The position numbers and the translations under genes are program-made. The notes under the pieces are model-generated. The model was not told the DNA's origin. It made no database searches and worked only from the letters and a program-made list of their open reading frames with translations. This document shows, one piece after another, positions 11,965 to 23,900 of a stretch of DNA of 64,000 nt. Numbering within the stretch: position 1 is the stretch's first letter; every line of letters begins with the position of its first letter. The DNA is from Grifola frondosa. Taxonomy: Eukaryota; Basidiomycota; Agaricomycetes; Polyporales; Grifolaceae. The stretch is taken from contig LUGG01000014.1 of the NCBI GenBank assembly GCA_001683735.1, positions 744,001-808,000 of the forward strand, given 5' to 3'.

Positions 11965-12411
11965 GAAGGGTCACGGTTCCTCTCCGTTCTGCACTGGAAA
12001 TTAGTTCGGAAAAATGAATGCAAAAAGTATTGTAGATAGACAAATGGAGAGCAAGGAAGGAAGAGAACGAGGCCAAAATGTGGTCGTGTGCACCTGGTGG
12101 TTGTGCACGACCCGCCACAAAAAGGACCCCACTCTCTGTTTTTGGAACGTCGCTGAGTCAGCACTCTTTTGGGGTCCGGGCCTGAGCCGAGAGAATGGCT
12201 CGATGAGCCATTTGTGCGGAGGATGATCTAAGATCTCCAGGATGAGGCATTTTATGAACACGGCGACTGTGGAGACTTACGAATACGGTGACTGAAGTGA
12301 CTGACTCGGGTCCCCATACATATTCTGACCAACGCTGCTCTCTTGCCCGACAAATGCTCGACATTTCCTCTTACTCTTTACCGCCCAGTCTCCTCGTGTC
12401 AAACAGTTACA
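11965..12411. promoter_or_regulatory. Bidirectional promoter, Vip1 / Ccc2
   Basis: About 450 nt separate the divergent start codons of the kinase gene (minus) and the copper ATPase gene (plus). No coding block is visible. On the minus strand a TTTCCAG acceptor lies just upstream of the chosen Vip1 ATG (after about 11,998), so the kinase may have a spliced 5' UTR that covers part of this interval. Confidence 0.5.
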
Positions 12412-15400
12412 ATGATGAAGCCTATATATCCGAGGCGTCCTTCGGCTCGTCCGTTGCCCATCATCCAGCTGGACGACGTCTCCAACATGGATCCCAACAC
12501 AGGCGAGATTATTACGACGCTATTTGTCTCCAACATGCATTGCAGCAGGTATGTCTCTTGTCTTGTGTAATTTGCACGTCTCACTCATGCCGACGTCGCG
12601 TAGTTGTGTCCAAACCATTGAGGATGCGTTGTCATCCCTTACACCGGCACCGACCCTCGTCGATGTCTCCATCGTAACTCAGTCGGTGACAACAAAGCAT
12701 TTGAAAGAGCTTTCTTCTGCCGTCATTCGAACCGCACTTGATGACGCTGGTTTCGACGTCGTTATGACACCTCAGGAGGACATAAAAACTGCCCAGCATT
12801 CTTTCTCTCAGAGCATTTCTCACTTGCCTTCCTTCATGGTGCACAAACGAGCCCTTCACATTGAGCATTGCGCTCAGTGTAAGGCGGAGCAGGCCCCGCA
12901 ATCCGAGAAACGCTCGCCGTCCCTTCATGAACGCGAGAACTTCGGTGAACAAACGCTCTTCTCGGATGAACACAGCCAGAAAGTACCTAAAGATTCCTCT
13001 TCTGCAATTAGCCACACCGTAGATTTCCCTCCTGCTCCTCAGTCTCCTGTGCTTCGCGAAAATTTCTCCGGCAGCCCCCAACATGTGACGCTATCCATCG
13101 GGGGCATGACATGCGCCTCCTGCTCGAACACCATAACTCAAGCGGTGTCTGAACTTCCGGGCGTGTCGGACGTGGTAGTCAACCTCCTTGGACATTCCGC
13201 TACCGCGACGGTAGCATGGCCTGATCTCGCCCAGGCTGTTGCCCAAACAATCGAGGACGTTGGCTATGACGCTGAGATCTTCAGCGTGGAACCTGTACAT
13301 GCCTCACCACCTTCGCTGCTAGATCAGAGTACACCGCACTCTGATGAAGACGGTCCACGACGCCTCACTCTGTTCGTCGGCGGTATGACCTGTGTATCCT
13401 GTTCTAACACCGTGACAGAGCTCATGTCTCAGATACATGGGGTATCTGAGGTTGCTGTGAACTTGCTTGGAAAGTCTGCAACCGCCGTAATAGAGCGCCC
13501 CGAACTCGCGTCGCAGGTGCAGGAAGCTATCGAAAACGCAGGCTATGAGGCTGATGTGATTAGCTCGGAACCGCTGAATTTCAGCAAAGGGCCGCGTGGG
13601 GCTCTGGAAAACGCTAGTCCTCGAACGGTCTCCCTCCGCGTCGAAGGGATGTTTTGCGCGTACGTGCATTCAATTGCCTAAGTCTGCTGATCCTGTCTCA
13701 CTTCCTATTTTCACAGGCATTGCCCAGAGAAAGTAATGACCGCACTCTCATCCCTTGGACCTCAAGTGACTATTGTTAAACCCCTCACTTCCTACACCGA
13801 CCCGATCTTCACAATCTCGTACATTCCATCTCCCCCGTCTTTCACTATCCGTTCAATCATCCACGCTATCGCTAACGCCCCTTCACCCTCTACACCTTTT
13901 ACTGTTCACATCCATCACCCACCCTCCCTTGAGGTTCGCGCTCGTCAAATGCAACAACATGAACAGCGCCATCTGTTGGAGCGTCTAATATTTTCTATAA
14001 TCGTCGCTGTACCCACGTTCGTCATTGGCATCGTGTACATGAGCCTCGTCCCTTCGAGCAATGCCACTCGAGCATGGTTCGAAAGGCCCATGTGGACTGG
14101 GAACGCGTCAAGGGCAGAATGGGCGCTGTTCTTCCTCGCGACACCTGTGATGTTCTACAGCGCAGGCACATTCCACCGGAGAAGCCTTAAAGAGATATGG
14201 GCGCTGTGGAGGAAGGGAAGCAGGACACCGGTGTGGAAACGATTTGTTAGGTTTGGTAGCATGAACCTGCTGGTACGTACCTTCGCCACATGCGATATAA
14301 CTATCTAATTTGTCATCTTCAGGTTTCAACAGGTGTTTCCGTCGCGTATTTCGCTTCCATCGCACTGCTGGCGTTGGCAGCTACAAGTCCACCTTCACCT
14401 TCAGGCAATGGGGATACGACAACATATTTTGACTCTGTCGTCCTTTTGACAATGTTCCTCTTAGCTGGTGCGTGCTGACGTTCTGCACAGATTGTCCATG
14501 TAACTAAAATTTGTCCAGGTCGGTTCCTGGAAGCATACAGCAAAGGTCATACGGCCGATGCTATCACTGCCCTTGGAAAACTGAAGCCCACCTCCGCCCT
14601 TCTTTTCGTACCAACATCTAAAGCGACCGCCACCGAGACATCTTCGTCGTCTGTCTCTCACGCGGCCGATCTGGATCTGGATCTAGAGAAAGGCAGTGCA
14701 ACTCATGAGCATGTGGCTTCAACGAAGCCTGGTACGAAGTTCGAGAAAGTCGATGTCGAACTTTTGGAATTGGGCGACATCGTCCGTGTGCAACATGGAG
14801 CGAGCCCGCCTGCGGACGGAACCATTGTCACAGGCGACAGTGGTGCGTTCGACGAGAGTTCTCTGACGGGGGAGTCCAGGCTCGTGAAGAAACAGCCCGG
14901 TGACAAGGTCCTTCCTAGGAACAATCAATAAGGCCGGAATGGTTGACGTTCGTGTCGACGAGATCGGCGGTGAGACCATGTACGTAGTTTCTCGTTCTTC
15001 GTGAGATGTCTCCCGATCTGATATATCGGATTTAGGCTCGACCAAGTTGTCAGAGTGGTGCGGGAAGGACAGACACATCGTGCTCCCATTGAGCGAATCG
15101 CAGATCTACTCACGGGCTATTTTGTCCCTGTGGTCACGCTTCTCGCGATTATCACCTGGGTGATTTGGCTTGGCCTGGGGCTAGGCGGTGCCCTCCCCCA
15201 GGACTACCTTGACATTGACGTAGGAGGGTGGCGTACGTATCGTCTTCGCCTTTGGATTCTGAAAAGTTACTAATGATGATTATGGTCCACAGCGGTATGG
15301 TCTCTAGAGTTTGCCATAGCTGTGTTTGTCGTCGCCTGTCCTTGCGGTATCGGGCTCGCTGCACCAACAGCGTTGCTTGTGGGATCGGGGCTTGCTGCTA

Positions 15401-16813
15401 GGTATGGTATTCTGGCGCGTGGTGGAGGCGAAGCCTTCCAGGAGACTGCACAGCTTGATATCATTGTCTTCGACAAAACCGGAACCCTCACAGAGGGTGG
15501 TGAACCACGTGTCACCGATGCAGAGATGGCTGTCTCTCCCGATGATACGCAATGGGCATCCGAGGATGTGTTAGGTGTGGCTGCAGAGATCGAGTCTGCC
15601 AGCGCGCATCCCCTCGCCATTGCTATTCGACAGTATTGCGCAGACCATCATGCGTCCTCGCAATCCGGAACGTCATTCGAAGAGGTTCCCGGAAGAGGCC
15701 TGAAGGCCTCCTTCGAGGCCCTCCACTGTACCGCCATCATTGGCAATGAGGCTTGGATTGACGAACACGATTGCCCCATCGATGGAAAGCGCTTCGATGC
15801 ACTGGAAGCGTGGAAGTCGCAGGGCAAAAGCGTCGTTTTACTTGGCTTGCGTGACGAGTCGCAGCCTTCTACGTCATTCAAGCTGGCTGCCATGTTTGCT
15901 GTGGCGGATCCTCTCCGGCCGGAGGCTGAGGGCCTCATTTCTCGTCTGCACTCCCAAGGGCTTGGAACTTGGATGATCTCGGGCGACAATGCTACCACTG
16001 CTAAAGCGGTAGCTCGATCTGTCGGGATTTCCGAAACCAATGTGATCGCCGGCGTTCTTCCTCATCAGAAGGTATCTGTCGTTTGTCAATCAGCTGCGTC
16101 CACTGATAGCGACTGACTCTTTCCTTCGTAGGCTGAGAAAATACAATGGCTGCAGCAAGTTGGCATGAAGAAAGAAGTTCGGGGTTGGAAGCGCCTGTTC
16201 GCAAGAAAGAGATTGAACGATCGCTGTGTCGTGGCTATGGTGGGTGACGGTATCAACGATGCACCTGTACGTGTATCCGCATCTTTCACTCCGATCGCCG
16301 CCTGATTTAACATTTAGGCTTTGACTGCTGCCGATGTTGGCATAGCTATTGGTTCAGGAAGTATGTATCCTGTATTGTGGTTACCTTCCTGTTACTTACT
16401 TGGGAATGTGCAGGTGACGTTGCGATTTCCAGCGCTTCATTCATCCTCGTGTCGTCCAATCTCAAAAGCCTGTTGACACTGGTTGATCTATCCCGCACGG
16501 TATTCAATCGCGTCAAATTCAATTTCGTGAGTATTTTTTGCATACATTGTATGTGATCACATATTGATCAATCGGGGTGTCTGCAGCTGTGGGCTACAAT
16601 CTACAACTTGATTGCGCTCCCGATAGCTGCAGGAGTTGTATATCCAGCTGGGCATGCTAGACTTGCTCCAGTGTGGGCTTCGTTGGCAATGGCACTGTCG
16701 TACGTCTCTTTCTCTCTTACTCATTAAACCCACCTCATCTTGCGTCGGACAGGTCTGTATCCGTCGTTTGTAGCTCTCTTCTACTCAAGCTGTACAAGGA
16801 GCCCTCCGTTTAG
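12412..16813 (+). CDS. CCC2: Copper-transporting P1B-type ATPase (Ccc2/ATP7-like)
   Basis: This is a P-type pump that moves Cu(I) into the secretory pathway (loading Fet3-type oxidases and laccases) or out of the cell. It has four N-terminal heavy-metal-associated domains: MHCSSC (spliced), GMTCASC, GMTCVSC and a fourth, MFCAHCPEKV. Then come membrane helices, the actuator LTGES, the metal-site helix CPCGIGLAAPTALLVG, the phosphorylation site DKTGTLT, the loop SASAHPLA, ISGDN, GDGINDAPALT and the last helices with YNLIALPIAAG and MALSS, ending LYKEPSV-TAG at 16813. The ATG pair at 12412/12415 opens the frame. CPCGIGL is a variant of the usual CPCALGL. One frame break lies at 14910-14911, where an extra C follows PGDKV and precedes FLGTINKAGMVDV; everything else joins cleanly. 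It is divergent from Vip1 and convergent with the GCP3 gene. Confidence 0.92.
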
Positions 16814-16910
16814 CCAAGCTGGACTGCATTCACGATTTACCCTGATGTATCATAGCTTTCATATTAACATGCTGCCTGATGTAATAATACTACAAACATA
16901 TCAAAAGTAC

Positions 16911-19900
16911 TCAAGGTCTCTGCTGCTGATCTTTCTTCGACCGGTAGAAATCGGAGAAAGAGAGCCTAATTCCCAAGAAGCGACAATCAAGATCCGGATG
17001 GTTTTGCAAGCCTTGAACAATTGTCTGTGCTCGTGCCGAAAACGAAGATCCATACTCCCTCACCCGACTTAAAATGCTCGCCAGCGTCTCGGGATCAGGC
17101 TGTTTCTCAGCTCCATGATCGAGATGTGTGAAAACGCCCTGCATCGATCACGAGTGAATACAATGGTTCAAAGAGATGTGATCAGTTCGTACTCTTTCGG
17201 TGTCCTTCTCAGCATCTCTTCGTGCCGACTCAGATAAGCAGTAGTTATAGAAGTCGTCCTAGTAAGAATGATGTTAACAAAGTGCCAGTATAAAATTAAG
17301 CCGAAACTCACAGTTGCCTCTCGGAACTGGAGTATAATGGAGAACATGTCTCGGACTGAGCTAAGGAGATTTTCTTCCCGGCCAGCTTTGGGACTGAGCA
17401 AGAGGACCTTCTTCACCATGCGATCTAGATATGCTCGATGGGTCTCGATCAGCGCATCGAGGTCGCCCTCTTTCTTCTGCACGAACTCTACAAGGTCCTT
17501 CCAAGAGCACTCGATGACTTCCAGCTGAGAGTATGCCTCCAGTTGTCGAATGAAGTGGATCATCTCTGCCACAACGATGCGGATCTGATGCCAATCATAT
17601 TCTAGTTCTAGCCGTGGACGTCAATAATGCAAAGACAATTTATGAGGTGTGAAATAACCTGGGACTCTCAAGAACGTCCGCGCGCCGCCGGCCATCCGCA
17701 TCCATCCTTTGTTCAAGACGCTTTCGATGCGTTTGATCTTCCATAGGTGATTGAAAAGCTTCAAGTACTTCGTCATGGCTTCGGGGTCAAGTACAGTGTC
17801 GATAGGCGCATCGACCTTATACTCAAGAGTGAAGACGTCCCAGCCTATTTCACCGTGTGAATATTCCAACATACGGGCATCTAGACGGCGGAGCACGTCA
17901 GGTGGATCGTTCTGAGCATTCGAGGATCGAATTGCGGATTCAAGGGTAGCTGTGAGATTATGTCGGTATAACGTATTTGCTGGACGAGATAAACTAGCTC
18001 TGTAGGGAGATGTCACTGGCGCGTAGCAATGCCATGGTAGGTGCTTACGACAATGTTTCCATGAGCTGATCAGTGAAGTCGCCGTGTCCGAGTAAAAGAT
18101 ATTGCTTCAGAGCACGAAAATGATCCAGCAGCCGATATTTTTCAAAGAAGATATCAAAGAGCCGTTGACTAGCAATTTGATATGCGGTATCAATGGACCG
18201 TTCCAGTCCAACGATGTCGCTATACTTGAGGGCTTCATTCGTTCAGCAAATTTCGCTGAAGAGAAATGAAATACATGCGGACTTACTGCCACCAGTGTTG
18301 CTCAATTTCTCTCTCGTCGCCACCCAATCAATATCGTGACAGCTATATCTGATAAAGTTCAGACTCTTCCCAGTGGAGAAAATCTGAACAAGCAGCACGT
18401 TATAACGAAAAAACCTCCGCAGTATCAACACTACACACCTTTCTCCCAAAGGTTTCTCCTACAAAGGATGGCAGCATGTCTTTTTGGAATTGGTATTTCG
18501 TCTCCCACAGTTTTAATCCGCCTTCGTGTTCTCCCAAGACGTCTTCTACGTCTCCACCTCCAAAACCGTCATCACTGGTGAGTGAACCTACGCCACCTAT
18601 TGAGGATGGCTGTACATATTGCAAGTGCGCGAGCTCTGGGTCCACAGCGACAAAGAATTCCGAGAAAGGATCATTCAATTCCCCAGAGAACAGCCATTTG
18701 TGTAGTGTTGCAAAGAATGGTTTTGATACCTAAAAATGGCCAATTAAAAGACGTGTCGCATTGTATAAGGAGCATACCTCTTCGAGTAATTGATCTGTGA
18801 ATTTTCGGACGAACGGATCACCATTATCTGCGTAGCCATGAATGAGATTAACAAGGGCCCCTCCTTGGGCATCTAGAATGCTACGATGAGCAACTAAATT
18901 TGTAAAGCATAACTAGGAGATACCTCGAGCGCCTTCCACACACACGCTCATCATGCGCATCCGTAATCTCCAGTCTTCGATCCACACGTCTAGCCGCTTC
19001 AAGGTCAGGCCCGTTTCCTCCGCACGGTCGGTCCCATCTTCTGCAGGTGAACCGTCTGATATGGATGCTGTCGCCATCTGGGACTCGAGTACCGCTATTA
19101 GCCTATAGTATTCTGTAAGCTGAGTCTGCAGGTGATGGCAGAGGCTCTGTTCGATCATGCCCACTCCGACTTTGCCTTCCCTCTCTCGGACAAAGGTATC
19201 CACGCGGTGATATAGGTGACCAACTTCAGCGAGCTTGTGCACTAGTGCTTTCGTTGGCGTTGATATGATGTATTTCTTAACATGCAGTTGAGATACGGTA
19301 ATATCGCATGATGAGGAATATAAGACTGACAGGATCATCGGTGAAAACAAGCTCGTTGTTTTGATCGGAGTCTCTTCCCGAAGAGAAATGCACGTATTTT
19401 CCGGAGATACCTTGCAATAGATAGAGAGTATCACGTAATATGAGCTGCTCCGGTAGGTGCGATCGACCTACACAACAATCAATGAAAGATTATCACAGAA
19501 GGATATTCTTCGAACCAGTCTTAGCACGATAATCCCTCAGTAACTCCGCCTTAGACTTTCCCTTGTGAAGCCTTGTTGGGGTCCGAGGTTCGACTGGGGG
19601 TGTTGCCTTTGACGGTGGCCTCGATATGGGTGGCGGCGGCGCAAGAGAGGGGAGAAAGGGAGACTTTATTGAAGACGCATCCGGAGATGATGCTAAAGAG
19701 TACAGAAATTGAAGAGAAGCATGTTTCCGCGATAGAACAGGCTTTAGACGGGTATTGGAGGTCATCCTTCATCTATAGCGGCTGGATTCATACCTGATCC
19801 AGTAAACGTGATAGCAGGTTGGAGAACTCCAGAGTGGAAACGCCATTAGGGGACGACTGCAGCACTGCGAGCCATAAGACTTTGAGAATTGCAACGCAAT

Positions 19901-20192
19901 GGTTGAGATTTTACTGACAGTGTCGTCGAATTAGATCAGCTAATTGACCAAGGTCGGTCTCTACAGACTGTCCTATATGGCTGAAAGATAATCAATGGAT
20001 TACGCTGCACTGGCGATGAGAAACGAAGGAATACATCAGAGTATCTGATGAATTCCAAGGCTGTTAACGTAGCAATTCATCTTACCTATTCAAAATCTCT
20101 CCGCAATGCGCAACAAGCTCTTTCTTCAGCGTAGCATCTTGTCTCGCTCGAGGCACAAGAGAATATACTAGAGATTCGATTGGGGAAGACAT
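16911..20192 (-). CDS. SPC98: Gamma-tubulin complex component GCP3 (Spc98-like)
   Basis: This is a subunit of the gamma-tubulin small complex that nucleates microtubules at spindle pole bodies. Start MSSPIESLVYSLVPRARQDA at 20192. Small exons follow (SHIGQSVETDLGQLADLIRR; SSPNGVSTLEFSNLLSRLLD), then a Pro/Ser-rich linker ending with KSKAELLRDYRAKTG. The GRIP1 region includes RLDVWIEDWRLRMRMMSVCV, LIHGYADNGDPFVRKFTDQL and HKWLFSGELNDPFSEFFVA. GRIP2 includes YLLLGHGDFTDQLMETL, WDVFTLEYKVDAPIDTVLDP, YLKLFNHLWKIKRIESVLN and EMIHFIRQLEAYSQLEVIEC. It ends SFSDFYRSKKDQQQRP. The pattern WDVFTLEY...YLKLFNHLWKIKR is diagnostic for GCP3 against GCP2 in my reading. All exon junctions I checked keep frame, and the gene appears intact. 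Its 3' end lies about 100 bp from that of the copper ATPase. Confidence 0.9.
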
Positions 20193-20949
20193 GGCTGCAT
20201 TGGAGGTCAAACAACACGCGCCGTGTGACTGTGACGATCGTGTTCAACGCGTCGCGTTACGGACGCGTTGTCACTTAAACTTGACGGTCCACTCTCTGAA
20301 TGACCTTTCGTTGCTCTGGTAGCTTTGTATCTTCTACAAAAATGAGGAGCATAAACCTTGAGAAATTATCGGTGAGAAAATTTATCAGTACTGGCACGAG
20401 AGGGCACGACTTGTCATATTGCACATATAACTTATGCACGACATATGATGTAGTACTTATGAAAACATGCACAGCAAGCTCATCGTCGCTTCGATATATA
20501 AAATCTTGGAACTTGACTTACGGTGGACTTCTCCGGGCGAGTTTGGTGTAAATGCTAAGGCTGAGTGCGAGTTATAGTCAAGATATGATGACCACCTCTC
20601 CTCAAATATATTTACACGCGTCACTTCGCGTGTATGACGTTTTGCATTGTGCATCTAACATAATAGCTAGAGTCCAACAAGGAGGGCGATGTCGACCAGT
20701 GCTCATTATATATTTCAGCCTCGACTGCACCGCTCATCGACTCATCGACGGTGGCGTCGTGGGGAAGACAGCCGAATCGGGTGCATGATATCTGGCGCCC
20801 TCAGCGTCTCTACTTCTCTTCATAACATCGCCGACGATAGTTTACCTCCAGTCTCCGCTGCTTCATTCATTTCATACCCTTCGTTCCGTCCAATTTGATA
20901 CTGGGCACTGCCCAGTACGATCTTACGACTTCACGACTCCAGTCCAATC
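20193..20949. promoter_or_regulatory. Divergent promoter, GCP3 / IQGAP
   Basis: A 757-nt region lies between two divergent genes. I see no conserved coding block. Short runs of AT-rich sequence occur (20300-20480, 20590-20720), but I cannot assign a specific element. Confidence 0.45.
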
Positions 20950-23900
20950 ATGGAACACTCAGATTCCTCATCAGCAAGGCCCAGACTCAATTCTGCCTCT
21001 GCGACTGGTCAATTCGCATACCAGAGAGCTCTGTTGGAGCGCACATCTTCGTCTCCTGCTGGATCCGTGTCTCGCGCTGGCTCACAATCGCGCAATAGCA
21101 TTTTGTCTTCACCCACTGGGAACGGTACGGCTACTCCAAATGCTACAAGGAGGTGGACTCCGTCGCATCGCGTCGGAGGCAGCCTCGACATCAACGCGGT
21201 TCGTGGGAAATGGGAGGACCGTACCAGAGCAGAAGGTGCGCTTGATAATCGCCCTCTTTCCACGGACAGCGCAGAGGATCGCACGCGCTCGGACCTCTCA
21301 AGCGTCGCGAATACTCCTCGTTCTCCCGCAGACGTCTTCACGAGGACGAGATCAATCAGGACTACGTTGCCTTCTCCAAGCCTTACGGAAACAGCAGACC
21401 GTCAGCATGCGACCCCTGTGGCCTTGAAACGCCGCACACTTCCTGCGCCCATCATAGCATCTCCTCTATCACCGAACACCACAGGTGTGAGCATAGAAAG
21501 TCCCTCATCGCCCGCGTTTTCCTCTTTTCCGAGTCCGACACCGCAGCGCATACATCTTCCAGTCTCCGCACCGCTACAATCGTCGTCGATCGCGGCTGTT
21601 AGAAGCCTGGGCACGTACGCTCAAGCTTCCGACCCCGCTGAGCTCATCGGATCGACACGTTTACGTCGCTCTAACACCTTGGATAGCATCAATCCTGCTT
21701 CCACTGGCTCTTCCATATCCTCCGAAGGGTCCTCATTGTCGTCGGGCACATCTCATACATCTCGGGGACTCACTCCAGATCCCTCCCCAGTTCCTGCTCC
21801 AAAGCGCCGACCTACTTCCCTGTATGAAGTCCAGCTATCCACACCCTCTTCCGATAAGTATGTTAGACCACTTTCGAGTATAAGTTCTGCGCGTGCATCT
21901 TCCACGTCAGCCGACAAGCGACCGACGTCGTCGTCTACCCCAGCCACGACATCATCTGTGATGTCCCCTAGTCCTTACAGAAGTTCGCATATGGCGAAGA
22001 AGAGGGCGGCTGCCTATGGCGATACTCTCGGCACGGGACAATCTGTCCGTCGTTTAGAGCGCATTGCCAGCGGGGATGCGCCTGAAGACTGGGAAGATGA
22101 GGCCAAAGCGAAAGATGAACCCATACCTTCCCCAGAGACACCCACCCGCCGAGAAGAGAGGACGATGCGTGTGCGTGAATGGGTAGCTCCGGAGCCCGAA
22201 TTGCCACGAGACCAAGGAATTGTCATACCGAGCGTCATGAATGCGGGCGATGTTGCGGGCATCCCTCGACGGAAGCGTTTGACACGCGATACGACGCCTG
22301 GCGCGCCATCGCCTTTGCCCTCCTCTCGTCTGACGAGAGGCTTATGGGCCGACGTACAAAGACATCTAATCCAAGCATATGAATATCTCTGTCACGTTGG
22401 AGAGGCGAAACAATGGATAGAGGGTTGTCTCGGTGAAGAGCTGTCATTCGGAGTGGTGGAGATGGAAGAAGGTCTTCGCAATGGTGTGGTCTTGGCCAAG
22501 CTCGTAAGGGTCTTCCAAGGAGAAGCCGCAGTGCGTAAAATCTACGAAGTAAATATCTGCCAGTTATAATATTGGGTTGTGGCTGATCACGCCCTTCAGG
22601 CGCCGAAACTAGACTTCCGTCATTCGGACAACATCAACTATTTCTTCACGTTGTTCGCTACGTTGGTCTGCCTGAGGTAAATGTGCCTGAATATGGGTGC
22701 GGTAATATGAATCCTGATAACTTGCCTCGTTATAGGGATTTATCTTCGAGCTTACTGATTCTATACGAGAAGAAAAATATCCCGAAGGTCATCTACTGTA
22801 TTCATGCTCTAAGGTGTGTTCTCACCAAATAGACCCATGGCGACTCATAGTACTGATGCCATTATCTAGTCATTTGCTTGCTCGTCGCGGTCTTGCGCAA
22901 CGAATCGGTAACCTCGTCGGCCACCTTCAGTTCTCTGACGACCAACTGCAAAGAACGCAGAAAGGCCTAAAGGATGCCGGCGTACCGATGCCCAATTTTG
23001 GTAACATAGGCAGAGAGCTGGCTAGAGAGATTAACGAAGAGCCAGAAGAAGAACCAGAAACCGAAGATGAACGTAAGGACACATGTTCCTCCATATCCAA
23101 CCGCATTACACTATGTCTAAACTCTCTCCTAGGCCGTGATCGCCTCTTATTGGAATGTGAAGACTCCATCATTGCATTGCAATCAGTTGCCCGGGCGTAC
23201 CTGGTCAGGAGAGAGCAAATTGCGCAGCGCGCAAAGATGCGTCTCGCTGAACGTTACGTTCCAAAAGTGCAAGCTATGTGTAGAGCGGCGCTGGTTCGGA
23301 GACACCTGGAACGTGAACGACAACAACGGGTTAATCTTGCGCCCTGGGTTCTCGCGTTGCAAGCTCGTGCTCGTGGCGCTCTCTTGAGGAGAGAATGGCG
23401 CTCACATCTTCGCGCCGTCATGTCTGCAACGAAGTTCGTCCTTAAAGTGCAGGCACAGGCACGAGGCGTCCTCCAACGGCGGAGGTTCCTCAAGCTCAAG
23501 TCTGCGATGAGGAGCTGCAAGGTCTCTGTTGTGAAGTTCCAATCGCTGGCTCGTGCGCGGATCGCACAGAATACCCATAAGGAGGTGGCGAAGGAATTCG
23601 CTATCCCCATCGTCATGAGTAACATTGTCGCTTTGCAAGCCAATGCCCGTGGTGCTTTGACGAGGGCCAGACTCGCACGACGGCGCATGCTGTTGGTCCG
23701 GATGGAAGACAGCATCGTCCGTTTGCAAGCACAGGCTAGAGGAGTCATCGTTCGCCGACGAGTTCGGTCTCAAATGGCCAAGCTCGAGAACGTGACAGAC
23801 GTTGTGGTACGAATTCAAGCCGCCGTCCGAACCTATCTGGCGCGCAAGCGATTGCTTATTCTTATTCGAGGTCTTCGGAAAGCAACACCAGCCCTTATCA

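Noticed and set aside
589..16813. Iron/copper gene cluster (ferric reductase plus Ccc2)
   Set aside because: The two are functionally linked in model fungi, but three unrelated genes lie between them and no ferroxidase or permease is present, so a cluster is not supported.
19580..19600. GAGGTTCGACT, resembling a tRNA B-box/T-loop
   Set aside because: It lies inside a coding exon of the GCP3 gene (antisense), and no cloverleaf or A-box fits around it.
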